DNA of 64,000 nt from Mercurialis annua. Its lineage: Eukaryota; Streptophyta; Magnoliopsida; Malpighiales; Euphorbiaceae. Shown here in pieces: positions 23,469-35,470 of the stretch. The position numbers and the translations under genes are program-made. Numbering within the stretch: the first letter of the stretch is position 1; every line of letters starts with the position of its first letter. The notes below the pieces were generated by a model. The model was not told where the DNA came from, ran no database searches, and worked only from the letters and a program-made list of their open reading frames with translations. The stretch is taken from NCBI RefSeq assembly GCF_937616625.2, contig NC_065572.1:560501-624500 (forward strand), read 5' to 3'.

Positions 23469-24747
23469 CTAGTCGTAGGCTCACGCATTTGCGCGAAATC
23501 AATTTCATATTCTATATAAATAGTATCATTTTTATTTAAAAAATTAATAGAATGCCAAAATAATTATAATAAATAGTATGGAAATTAATAATATTAAATA
23601 AAATAAAAATACATTCTAATAAATTTTGTAATAAATTTTTCTAAAGTATATGAATATCTATAATATATATTTTTTTCCTTTTATATTCTTATAATTTTTT
23701 TGTATTATAGTTTTATACATGATGCTACTTCTCATAATAAATATGGGCTGGATACCATAATAATCAATAATTTACAATATTTATAAAATTTTCTTATGCA
23801 GTTTGATTTTTTTACGATTGATAATAAAAAGATTATTGTTCATTTTCTATTAGAAAACATGTGTTTAATTATTACGTTGGCAAAAGTTGCATATTTATTT
23901 TCCTTCTCATCATAATGCTTTATAGTGACGAATTCTAATAGTACTATTTTTTTTTGATAATAATAGTACTATTTTTCCTACGAATAAATAGAGTATATAT
24001 TTTAATATTAATATATTGAGTTTTTTTATATTATATATAATTTTATAATGAAATTTTAAAAAGTTATAGTTATTTTTCGAATGACTTTCAAGAATGATAT
24101 TGAGTTTTTCATAATTTGAAAATAAAGCACCCTGAATCTATCAATATAATAAATAATAAATAATAAATTGATGTGATTAGAATGAATATTATAGAAATTA
24201 GATGAAATTAATTTTTAAAAAATATGAGTGGAATAAAATCAATTTTTACCTTAAAGTATCTTATCTTTAAGTTACTATCTGAAGTAATTTATTAATTTAT
24301 AACTGGGGTGCAACACTTTAAATTAGATACAATTATGAGTCTCGTCATAAAAGAAAAATTATCTAATAGATCATTAATTAGCTCTTAAGAGAAATAAAAA
24401 AACGCGTGACGATTTAGCACAATATCTGGAGGTATGATCCTCTACCTACCAATTTTAAAGTAATTATTCTTAGTCCTAATCTTAATTGTGTTGAACTAAT
24501 TAATGAAGGTTTTTAATAGTTATACACTCGTACATTTACTAATCTAATGGTAAGGGAAATTAACTAACATATGCATACTTTCTAGCAAGGGACTTAGATT
24601 TGAGTTAGTCTATAACTATACCATATATTAGTGGGTACGTGTTCCATTCATCATTGCAAGGAGATTAGATATGTGTATATAGCACACTCATAATGAACAA
24701 AACAATACTAACTGTTCACAGTATATGCAAGTTATCTCTATTATATA

Positions 24748-25007
24748 CTCCCTCCGTCCCACTTTAGAAGTCCCATTTGACTTTACACACAGATTAAGAA
24801 AACATTCATTATTCTTGTCTATTTATGTTTTTTCATGTTTTGCCCCTATTAATGATAGTGAAATTTTCCATAAAACTCTTTTAAGATAACTAAAATAAGG
24901 GTAAAATGGGGTATTCAATGGAAAAGTATTCTAAAAATAGTAATGAGACTTTTTAAATGGGACATCCCAAAATAGAATATGGGACTTCTTAAACGGGACG
25001 GAGGGAG
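24748..25007. mobile_element. Stowaway-type (Tc1/mariner) MITE
   Basis: Perfect terminal CTCCCTCCGTCCC and GGGACGGAGGGAG inverted ends flanked by TA on both sides, about 260 bp and non-coding. This is the hallmark of plant Stowaway elements. It is inserted into Helitron d. Confidence 0.85.
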
Positions 25008-25250
25008 TATAAGATTTGCTGTAAAAAAAATATTATACCTTCTTGGAATATTAATCACACCAGTAGTTAGAATAAAATTGCTGAATAGAATTGCTGAATA
25101 GAATTATTCATGTAAATTAAAAGTACATCGGTAGAGTTTATATAGATTGAAATTTGACGAATTGTATTTAACTTGAAACTTATCACTTTCTCAACAACTC
25201 AACTATTGTCAACTTATCTATATATATTATAATACTAATTTAAATTAAAT

Positions 25251-25518
25251 TCATGATAACAATTTACCTAAAATAATTAAATTAGAATAAGTAGTTTAAA
25301 AAAATTGGAGACTACCAGAATGCTCTATTTTGTGAGAATCAATGAGAGCGCTCCGTTGGTCCTCTCAATTATATAAGTATATATTCATGATAACAATTTA
25401 CCTAAAATAATTAAATTAGAATAAGTAGTTTAAAAAAATTGGAGACTACCAGAATGCTCTATTTTGTGAGAATCAATGAGAGCGCTCCGTTGGTCCTCTC
25501 AATTATATAAGTATATAG
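25251..25518. repeat. 134-bp tandem duplication of a Helitron 5' end
   Basis: Two adjacent copies (25251-25384 and 25385-25518) begin TCATGATAACAATTTACC and run through the conserved ATGCTCTATTTTGTGAGAA and CTCAATTATATAAGTATA. I see no differences between them by eye. Confidence 0.85.
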
Positions 25519-26476
25519 ATATAGATATATAGATTAGTCGTAATCCCGCGCATTTGCGCTGCTCAATTTATATACAATTTAAATTAAAATTATTTTTTTC
25601 TAAAAATAAATTAATATTTTCTAAAACTAAAAATTTTAATGTGTGAACTTGTAAGAAAAATAAAAATATAATTTAATAATTTAAATGATGAATTGTCTCT
25701 ACATTTTATATTTTTAACTATTTTTTTATCAAAATTTTATCTTTATTTCTTCAATAATTTTCTTCTGATAATTTCATCAAAAACCACATTTATTTTTCAC
25801 TTTTTACATTTAATATGAGTCTAAGTAAAAAAAATACACAAATTCGTTAGTAAGAAAATAATTAATTGTAACACAGACTTGATAGGACTCTAATTGAAAA
25901 GTTTGATTTCAATACTAAAAACTAAACCTATAAATACAATGATTCTAATTAAATGTATTGTGACAGGCTTATAATTAATCTGCTTATAAAACTCTTTGTT
26001 TATCATATTAGGACCCAAAAAAACACAGATATGTTATTTATTGAAATATAAAAATTAAATAAAAATACAAATCTAAAGTCTTTTAAAAATATAAAATACG
26101 CTGCAAGTTGATTAAGGTCCCTTGATATTGGTCGAAGTATAGATACTAAACAACTGAAGACATAATCATGGTACAAATAGCTAAATGATAAAAACAATTG
26201 ATTTACAAAATATAAATTATGCAATAGATTTCATGAGTCCATCACTCCTTCTAACTCAGAAAATACAAATCTGCAGTATGAAAAACAATTAATAACAACG
26301 TTGATCACTTCCTTAAAAAAACAACATTAATGATCATCTAATAATGTATACAATAATTATAAAAAAAGAAAATAAATAAAATATAATAATTCAACAAATT
26401 ATTGAAGGTATTATTAAAGCATCAATAGATCCTTAGAAAATTAAACTTACATTTGCTGCCTGCGTATAAAATTGGG

Positions 26477-26806
26477 ACGGCTTAAAATCCAAAGAGGAGA
26501 GTAAATAGATGATATTGATATAGGTTATGTTGATTATGAGTTTGATATAAATTAGAAGTCATACTTCGATGATATATATAGTGTATGTGCATAAGGAGTT
26601 TGGTATAGATTGAAAGTCATACAAAAATATTAGTTAAATTAACGGCTTAAAATCCAAAGAGGAGAGTAAATAGATGATATTGATATAGGTTATGTTGATT
26701 ATGAGTTTGATATAAATTAGAAGTCATACTTCGATGATATATATAGTGTATGTGCATAAGGAGTTTGGTATAGATTGAAAGTCATACAAAAATATTAGTT
26801 AAATTA
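26477..26806. repeat. 165-bp tandem duplication inside Helitron e
   Basis: Two head-to-tail copies (26477-26641, 26642-26806) start ACGGCTTAAAATCCAAAGAG and end TACAAAAATATTAGTTAAAT. They appear identical, so the duplication is recent or a collapse/expansion artefact. Confidence 0.85.
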
Positions 26807-26856
26807 ATTAAATTAAAATACGTATTTTAAAAATAATGGGAACTAATGATATTGCT

Positions 26857-27088
26857 TTATTTGGTGAGAATGAACGAGAGAGCTTCTTTTGGTGAGATTG
26901 AATGAGAGGGCTCCTTTTGGTGAGATTGAATGAGAGGGTTCCGTTGGTCCTTTCAATTATATAATATATAGATATAGATTATTTGGTGAGAATGAATGAG
27001 AGAGCTTCTTTTGGTGAGATTGAATGAGAGGGCTCCTTTTGGTGAGATTGAATGAGAGGGTTCCGTTGGTCCTTTCAATTATATAATA
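26857..27088. repeat. 122-bp tandem duplication of Helitron 5' end
   Basis: The block TTATTTGGTGAGAATGAAYG to CTTTCAATTATATAAT occurs at 26857-26978 and again, truncated, at 26979-27088. Inside each copy, GGTGAGATTGAATGAGAGGG is itself repeated. Confidence 0.8.
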
Positions 27089-28796
27089 CTAGTCGAATAC
27101 CCGCGCAATTGCACGGGATGATCTTAATAATTATTTTAAATTTATATTATTTTTATTTTGTTTAAATAAAAATTAAAAATATAGTAAAATTATAGATAAA
27201 TTTGATACAAAAATAAAATAAAAAATATTTCATATAATCTATAAAAATAATAAAAATACATTATTAAATCTCTTAAATTTAGTGTATTTTATTTTACTTT
27301 GACTTATACTAACTCTAATAATTGATTTTTTAAAAAATATTATATATCTATTTTACAGTTTGTTTTAATTTTCACTTCACTAAAAAAATATTTGTTGGAC
27401 GTTTGGATTTATCTTTATGAAATAGCTTCTTGTACTGCTCAATATTTTTTTTATCTTGTTTTTTATTAAGGGTGGATCATATCCTATTATATTCTCTATA
27501 ATTGAAAATAAAATTAGTCTCTCATTATAAAAAGCAAACTTTTGAATTTGAATTGTAACATAGAGTTCGAATTTATATGTTAAAGAAAATGTAAATAAAA
27601 TTCTCACTATTTTTATTTGATGAATTTCTCACTACTATTTTAAATATGTTTGTCTTTTCTACGATTAATAACAATTTTTTTTTCATTATAAAAAATTTGG
27701 TTTTGAATTTTGATTGTATATATTCGAATTATGACACATTAAAAAATATAATTTTTTGACCATTTTCTAATTATAAGTAATTTGTTAAACTTATTCTAAA
27801 AATATTATAGGATTTTCCATAGTTTTAATGTAATTTGCAACTTACCTATTAAAAGGACAATTCAAAATATTATCTCATTGTTAATTGTGTCTCAAAATTT
27901 ATATAATATATTAAAACAAATAAAAATTATGATAATAATAAAATTGCATGTTTAAATTTTTGGGTTTGCGAGATTTAAATAAGCAAATTCAAGTATAACT
28001 AAATTCATAATTACCAGACAACTAAAAATAGTCACAAACAACAACAAATCAACTAATAGCATAATAGTTGTCATTCAATCACATAAATAATGATAAAAAT
28101 TCTTAAACTTTAAAAAATTAAATAAAAAGATTATAGACATAAATACCAAAAGCTGGTTGTTAATCCCATTGTCCTATATTGCAGCCTGCAGAAGCACAAA
28201 AATGAAGAAGACAATACCCTCTATAGATTTGAGAAATAAAATAGACATAGCATGTATACAAATATCAATACATTATTAATAAAATACAGAATAAACGATC
28301 TACGTGCTTCATAATAGCAGGTCGGACTCTTAAAATAAACTATTCCTCTATGCTGCGAAAAATAAATCACCAAATTCCCCATGTTAATCAATCTATAATA
28401 CAATATATATATACACTAAAATTGAATTACATATTTCATATATGATTGTGGCAGTGACGTATAAGCCACATTCCAAGCTATTTATTTGCTTAGGTGAAAT
28501 AGTAATCATCAAATTGAGAAGAATTAAATAGAAATCAAAAGAGAGTTTGTAGTGTAATAGGAGCAGATGTTTGGGATAAATCTAAATACTACTATAACGT
28601 AGTAATCTTCAAAAAAGAGAGAGAACAAATGTAAATATTAAAATCAAATATAAATATTAAAGGTAAATAATTTATCAAATCGTTAAAAATATTAAAAGTA
28701 AAATAAGTGTTTTTGAAAAGGTGGAAACTATAAAAATGCTCTATTTGGTGAGAATCAATGTGAGGGCTACGTTGGTCCTCTCAATTATATAATATA
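27089..28796 (-). mobile_element. Non-autonomous Helitron f
   Basis: The 3' end CTAGTCGAATA is followed by the hairpin CCCGCGCAATTGCACGGG. At the right lies the conserved 5' block (GAGGGCTACGTTGGTCCTCT, CAATTATATAATATA), cut directly by the CTAG of the next element. It contains no protein-coding frame I can support. Confidence 0.6.
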
Positions 28797-30101
28797 CTAG
28801 TCGTAACCCGCGCATTTGCGCGGAATCAATTAATATTTAACTTATTTGATGATTTTATCAATACAAATAATGTAAAAGAATCATAATTTACAATTCAATA
28901 AAAAAAATCTATTCTAATAATTCTAGTAATTTAAATAATGAATATATGTAATCTGTTTTTTGCATTTATATTATTTTTATATATTCTTTTTTGATGTTGA
29001 CCTCTTTTTGTTCTATTTTTTCAGTAAATTCGCTTTTAACTCTTCTTAAGTTTGTATATAATTAATATCCATATTATTCAATTAATGAGTTTAATTATAA
29101 GCATAAAATAATTAATTAAGTATTAAATTTTACAGTAAAAATAAATGATGTTAAAAGCTATGTACACCATGAAAATGAACCTTTCAAAAAAATTCGAAAG
29201 CTCCTATATATAAATATTTATTTTTATTTTGTTCAATTCAGATAATCACATAAAATATGAAGTGAAACATAATCTAATTACAATTCTTTTTCCATCTATC
29301 ATAATTATCCACCAGCAGCATAGAATCATAAAAAAATAGCATGAATCTGGAAGAAGTAGCAATTGTACGTAGTAATAGCAATATTAACAATAATAAACAA
29401 ATTATATTTATACACATTTTGATTATATACGTTGTTTCTAGTCTCAACAAATATGAAAATATTTAAATGTTTGTCTGTATAATTCTCTATTTTCCAACGA
29501 ATCATTCATATTACATCTCGTACATTGTTTACAGTTTGTATATTAACTCATGTAAATTCAAAAAACATTCTTCCAACTAAATTATTATCTTTCCCAGAAA
29601 TCGCATGCACATAGCACAACCAACACAAATGTTAAACTAAAACACCAACAACATTGTTTTCAAAAGCTTTTGAAGCAGAGAAAAAAGATAAATTTTTACT
29701 TTAAGTTTGATAGACTATACGAATATCATATTATGTATTTAATATTGAGACATACAATAATATAGGATACGTTTTTACTTTTAATTGATAGACTCTAATT
29801 AATTATTGGCAATCTTAAAGTAAAGTAATTGCACATAAATTGTCTCTTTTAGAAGATAATGTGAAAAATAGAGAATAGGGTTATCATTTGAAGTCTTGGA
29901 TGTGTTATTTATAACGATGAGTGATTTAAAAATTACATTTTATTTGAATAATTAAAACCTAATTGTTTATATAGATTAAAATACTTATTAAAATAAGTAA
30001 AATTTAAAAAAGTAGTTTAATAGAAGTGGAAACTCATTAGAAAATTCTATTTGGTGAAAATCAATGAGATGGCTCCGTTCTTCCTCTCAATTATGTAAGT
30101 A
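28797..30101 (-). mobile_element. Non-autonomous Helitron g
   Basis: The 3' end is CTAGTCGTAACCCGCGCAT with hairpin GCGCATTTGCGCGG. The right 5' block (GATGGCTCCGTTCTTCCTCT, CAATTATGTAAGTA) meets CCAG of the next element. From 29703 on it is nearly identical to the following 691-bp monomer. Confidence 0.6.
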
Positions 30102-31084
30102 CCAGTCGTACAACCGCGAGGTAGCGCAGAATCATTATAATTTTTTATTTTTATTTAAAATTAGTAACTTATTTGAGTGATTTTTGTATAAATCAATTTT
30201 AATAATTGATCGACAATAATAAGTAGTATGTACCGACTTATATTACATGACAACCGTTAAAAATAATGTTTAAAAATTGAAGCTTTTGTATTAGGAAAAA
30301 ATTAATCGAGTACTTTTAAAAATTGAGAATTTTATATACAAATTAAAACTATTATTGATAATGATTTTTAAAATAAAAAGAAAAAAATTAAATAAGTTTG
30401 ATAGACTATACGAATATCATATTATGTATTTAATATTGAGATATACAATAATATAGGATACGTTTTTACTTTTAATTGATAGACTCTAATTAATTATTGG
30501 CAATCTTAAAGTAAAGTAATTGCACATAAATTGTCTCTTTTAGAAGATAATGTGAAAAATAGAGAATAGGGTTATCATTTGAAGTCTTGGATGTGTTATT
30601 TATAACGATGAGTGATTTAAAAATTACATTTTATTTGAATAATTAAAACCTAATTGTTTATATAGATTAAAATACTTATTAAAATAAGTAAAATTTAAAA
30701 AAGTAGTTTAATAGAAGTGGAAACTCATTAGAAAATTCTATTTGGTGAAAATCAATGAGATGGCTCCGTTCTTCCTCTCAATTATGTAAGTACCAGTCGT
30801 ACAACCGCGAGGTAGCGCAGAATCATTATAATTTTTTATTTTTATTTAAAATTAGTAACTTATTTGAGTGATTTTTGTATAAATCAATTTTAATAATTGA
30901 TCGACAATAATAAGTAGTATGTACCGACTTATATTACATGACAACCGTTAAAAATAATGTTTAAAAATTGAAGCTTTTGTATTAGGAAAAAATTAATCGA
31001 GTACTTTTAAAAATTGAGAATTTTATATACAAATTAAAACTATTATTGATAATGATTTTTAAAATAAAAAGAAAAAAATTAAAT
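29703..31084. repeat. 691-bp tandem repeat spanning a Helitron junction
   Basis: Copies 29703-30393 and 30394-31084 differ by one base that I noticed (GAGACATAC against GAGATATAC). The period equals the distance between the two CCAGTCGTACAACCGCGAGG ends (30102 and 30793). The repeat is therefore one complete Helitron monomer with partial copies on both sides. Confidence 0.9.
30102..30792 (-). mobile_element. Complete 691-bp Helitron monomer
   Basis: Runs from A|CCAGTCGTACAACCGCGAGG (CTGG terminus on the element strand, one of the allowed CTRR forms) to the 5' block CTCAATTATGTAAGTA before the next CCAG. It is the middle unit of a head-to-tail concatemer. Confidence 0.6.
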
Positions 31085-31994
31085 ATTAGTTAATGAAAAT
31101 AGAAAAATCATGAAAATAAAATTTTACAAAATTAAATAAATTGAAAAATAATTTTCATAATAAAATATTGAATTACGAATGAAATTTACTATATAATGAA
31201 AGTTGATTTTATGATTACTTATTTTTATAATTGTATTTTTTAAACAGAAGATATTGTATTAAGGAAATAGGCCAATCTTACAACTTATACAGCACAATTA
31301 TTTAATAACAATAGCATCAACCTATATGAGCTTTTACAAAGTTGAGCTAAAGCATGAGCCACCTACGAGAAATCCGTCATTCTTGAAACTGACGTTGAAG
31401 ATGCAATATATCCATACTAATTCCCCAAACTTTTGAATCATCATTAGGTATTGAAAGTTGATTTTAGGATGATTGAATTTTTTTTTGTCAAAAGATGATG
31501 GAATTTATATCAGGAGTTTATAATGGCTTTATAGAAACAATGGAAATCAAAGTATAATTTCTACTGAAAACTAATATTAGGAAGACTTGATTTTGATTAG
31601 ACAAAGCCTTTATAAGCCTTATGGAAATTAAAGTATTACCGATAGAAAAAATCAAATCACAAAATATTTGGATTCTTTGGAGAAGAAGAATATGCTAAAG
31701 AAATGAATTTTAGCTGTAATTTGATGGGGATTGTTTCGGCGTACATAATGAATAATATACTTTTTATTTATAAAATCAATGGAAATTAAATTTGAAGTTG
31801 AGTTTAAGATGATTTGTGTTTAGTAGGAAGTTGATTTAATTTAGGAGTGATACTATATCAATTAAAAATAATTTAAAATGTAATTTAAAAATTGAATAAA
31901 AATAAGTGTTTTAGAAAAGATGGGAACTAATGAGAATGCTCTATTTGGTGAGAATCAATGAGAGAGCTCTGTTGGTCCTCTCAATTATATAATA
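30793..31994 (-). mobile_element. Non-autonomous Helitron h
   Basis: The left part repeats the monomer (to 31084), followed by unique AT-rich DNA and a different 5' block (AGAGAGCTCTGTTGGTCCTC, CAATTATATAATA) that joins CTAG of the next element. No coding frame. Confidence 0.55.
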
Positions 31995-34900
31995 CTAGTC
32001 GTACGCCCGCGCATTTGCGCGGAATCTATATTTCATTTAATATAAATAATAATTTTGTTGAGAAATTTTAATACAAAGAATGCCAAAAAAAGTAAAATTG
32101 AATAATATGTAAATAAATAAAATAAAAAATATTTATTAATTTTAGTTATACTTCTTTTTTAAATATAGAATATCTATTATATATATTTGTTGGAATTTTG
32201 TGCATAATGCTACTTTTCGTAGTAAAATATAAATCAAATATCATGGTTCTCAGTAGTTTACAATATTCATGAAAGTGGTTTGTGCGATTTTGATTCTTTT
32301 ACAATTGACTACAATAACATTTTCATTTATTTATGCGTTAATTCATCACATATGCAATAGTAATATAGTTTGTGATATCTTTGAACTATTTTTCCTGCAA
32401 ACAATAATAACAGTAAATTTTAATAACAAAATATTAGATATAAATTTAAAAAAAATTAAATATTCATAGCTATTTTTCGAATGATTTTTAAAAATAATAT
32501 TTGATTTTTTTCACTATTTAATTAAGGTATCTTAGTATTACGTCTCTATGATAATAAGTAATCCGGCGTAACTATTTGTTTAAAAAATAAAAACAAATCA
32601 ATGCATAAACATGGTGACTATAATACATCAAATTACTAATTTTATTTAGTTCGATCTTTCACATATCCCTTTAGTAAGAATTTTATTCTTTTAAATTGTG
32701 GAATTATCCGTTGTGGAATTCTTCCGTATGAAAATTTTCTTATTTTTCAATAATGGGATTAACTAATGTAAAAGTGGTTCATCTTAATTTTTTTTTTCTA
32801 ATTTAGTATATTTTCATTGAAATAATGTCTAATTTTTTTCTTTCATATTCCGTTTTCCTTAAATACAAGGAAAAAAATTTCAGGATATAAAAAAAGAAAC
32901 AAACTTTAGAAGACCAAACAGGCAAAGGACATAGCAAAACAAAAGCAATTTACAGATTAAATTAAAAATCAATGAAAAAAGAACTTCGAACACGATCACC
33001 GTAGCGCTATTTGTGAAGAAAATCACAAAATTGTGAGAGATAAATAATAAAGGAAGATAAGATTAATGGTACATAGAGATTACCTGTACCAGCACTATTT
33101 TGAATATGTCCATTTACATGTATGCTCTAGCAAGGAACTTAGATCCAATTATAATATGTACATACACACACGGGCTTTCCATTCTATCAAGTACTTCAGT
33201 GACCTTAGATGTGTATGTATAGCACATGAATGTGAACAAAACAATATTAGTATATTCATTACCTGTATCAAATTATGCTGCAAAAAGAAAAATTCTTATT
33301 AGTTTCACCAGTAGAATATAATAGTTATTATGATAGAGAAGAATTGCTATTCATCAAAAAGTGAATCGGTAGAGTTTATAAAGACTAAAATTAAAATTAA
33401 ACAAATTGTGTTTAAATAAAACTTGTGAACTTCATAACAATTCAACTGTTAAATACTTATCTAATAAATAGATTAAGATATTAATATAAATTAAAATCTG
33501 ATAACAATTTAAATTAAAATAATTATATTATAAAATAAGTAGTTTGAAAAAGGTAGAGTTATAAGCTTAAACAAATACTAATATAAGTTGAAAGTGTAAA
33601 TTAAAAAAATTATAAAATTTAATTAAAATAAGTAGTTTGAAAAAGGTGGGAACTAACAGAAATTCTCTATTTGGTGAGAATGAATGAGAGGGCTCATTAA
33701 ACGAAATAAAGAAAAGATAAGAAACAAAGGGTGTTCTGGATAATTTTTTGAGTTTAAGCTATATTATTGTTGCATTACATATTAATTATAGAAATATGAG
33801 GATCTCATTAGCTTTTTCATTTTAGTATTGCATCGTTATCTTTGTGAGGTTACATTTTGATATAGTAAATGAGTAAATGCCTTTTCTACAGAAACTTAAC
33901 AGATTAAATGAGCAAAAGAAAGACAAAAAAGCATATGAAAATACTATACCAAATAAGAAGAGGCGCTGTTTATCAAACTGTAATGTAACTTCTGCTTTTG
34001 TTTGTCATTATGAAAATTTACTTAAGATGAAGGCTTATTCAGCCAACGGTGATGGTGAATCCAATAGCTATATGTCTTTTTATTTTCAAAATATAAAACC
34101 AAATTAACATAACTACATCTTCAAATCATTCTAAAAATTCTCTTTTTGAATATCAAAATCAAATTACCTCAATTTATAATGTAACTGAAAAAAACTCTTT
34201 AATTCAAAAGACAACTGTAATTTTTGTTCTTTCAATTTGAGATTAAAAGAGATGAATTGTAAGAAAAGTTTAAAATAGTTTGATGATTTAATAAATTTCA
34301 ATATTTCAAATCTTAATTATATTACATGGGCACTAAATGATTTGTAATTTGTTGAAATTTCCTTTTTATATAGTCATGTTTTTTTGTTCACTTTTGTTGT
34401 ATATTTTTCATGTTTTGAAAATTCCTAATGCATTTTTTTTCTCAAACTTTCTTTGACAATAGTCTTGTACCGGAAGAAGAAATCCGACAATATTTATGCT
34501 ACGAAAAAGTTAAATAAATCTGAACTGCTAATGAGAGAACATGTGAATATATGACATATTTTCACTACATAAACCTTATTTACCTCCATGCCTATTCCTG
34601 AATTAAATCTGCTTGAACCCAATAGTATATACTTGCTTGCTTCCATTGTAGCAATAGCTCCACTTTGTCTCTCATCCCCTTCCTTTTCTCCTTCAGTAAA
34701 TATGAGAAGTTCATAAATTACTAAACTTGAAACACATTCATAAGAGAAGAACCGTGAGAATATAAAAATATGCAAAGTCCATGAATTAACTCTTAAGAGA
34801 GTTTATATAGAAATAGACTTACGTGTTTAGGATGAACACAATCTCTGTTCTATTAGATTAACTATCTATTAAATTAAAAATTAATGATAATTATCTAATA

Positions 34901-35087
34901 ATCTATTAAATTAATAATTAATGATAACTATCTAATAATAAAAGTTAAGTAGTTTAAAAAAATTGGAGACTATGAGAATGCTCTATTTGGTGAGAATCAA
35001 TGAGAGCGCTCTATTTTGTAGGAATCAATGAGAAGGCTCGGTTGGTCCTCTCAATTATATAAGTATATAGATAGATATAGATATAGA
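31995..35087 (-). mobile_element. Non-autonomous Helitron i, last of the row
   Basis: The 3' end is CTAGTCGTACGCCCGCGCAT with hairpin GCGCATTTGCGCGG. The right end is TCTCAATTATATAAGTATAT followed by ATAGATAGATATAGATATAGA|T at 35087. A second, truncated 5' block lies inside at about 33600-33695, so the element is composite. The middle resembles Helitron d. Small frames within it do not look like genes. Confidence 0.6.
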
Positions 35088-35141
35088 TTATTAGAATTTT
35101 CATTGTACATTAAAAAATATAAGCAATAAAAATAAAAACAT

Positions 35142-35214
35142 CGCCCACCGAGGGGCTCGAACCCTCGACCACAAGGTTAAGAGCCTTGCGCTCTACCAAC
35201 TGAGCTAGACGGGC
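35142..35214 (-). tRNA. tRNA-Lys (CTT)
   Basis: The minus strand gives a 73-nt cloverleaf. The acceptor GCCCGTC pairs with GGTGGGC plus discriminator G. The D-arm region TAGCTCAGTTGGTAGAGC doubles as the A box, the anticodon loop is CTCTTAA with CTT, and GGTTCGAGCCC is the T loop/B box. A T-run terminator (TTTTTATTTTTATT) follows directly downstream on the minus strand. There is no intron. It lies 55 bp from the end of the Helitron row and 257 bp upstream of the SAM-domain start codon, divergently arranged. Confidence 0.95.
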
Positions 35215-35470
35215 TGTGTTGATACTGACTGAAGTAAAGTATTTACAAACTGATTAAGCAGCTGTCCTTACAGCTGTTCACACTTCAAAGTTCAATCAGC
35301 CACGGTTCACTAAATCACCGCCATCTTAAAAAATGAACCCTCATCCAACGGTCTAAAATCCACACACTTCAAACTCCCGAATCATCAGATCTCTCCCTTT
35401 CCCTTATCCTGCACCCATTGCCCCCCTATACGGACTCTCCACTCTATTTTCTATCACATCTATCGCCGCT

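Larger units (their letters stand above)
23469..25533 (-). mobile_element. Non-autonomous Helitron d
   Basis: The 3' end CTAGTCG plus the hairpin CTCACGCATTTGCGCGAAATC is at the left. The 5' end TCTCAATTATATAAGTATA to ATATATAGA|T is at the right and abuts the next element exactly (GA|TTAG). The body resembles Helitron 31995-35087 (shared TAGCAAGGRACTTAGAT-like and TATAGCACA segments). A Stowaway MITE is nested at 24748-25007, and the last 134 bp before the terminus are duplicated. Confidence 0.65.
25534..27088 (-). mobile_element. Non-autonomous Helitron e, with doubled 5' terminus
   Basis: The 3' end is TTAGTCGTAATCCCGCGCAT (TTAG, i.e. CTAA on the element strand). A natural 5' end, ATATAGATATAGA|T, occurs at 26978. 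A second, shortened copy of the same 5' terminal block follows (26979-27088) and meets the CTAG of the next element. Internal tandem duplications lie at 26477-26806 and 26857-27088. Confidence 0.55.

Noticed and set aside
33066..34107. Frames inside Helitron i (33066-33302, 33877-34107) as captured genes
   Set aside because: No domain recognised; part of the first is shared with Helitron d in a non-coding context.
22000..35090. Regularly recurring blocks considered as a CRISPR-like or satellite array
   Set aside because: Block spacing is irregular (0.7-3 kb), the DNA is a plant genome, and each block is explained as a Helitron terminus.
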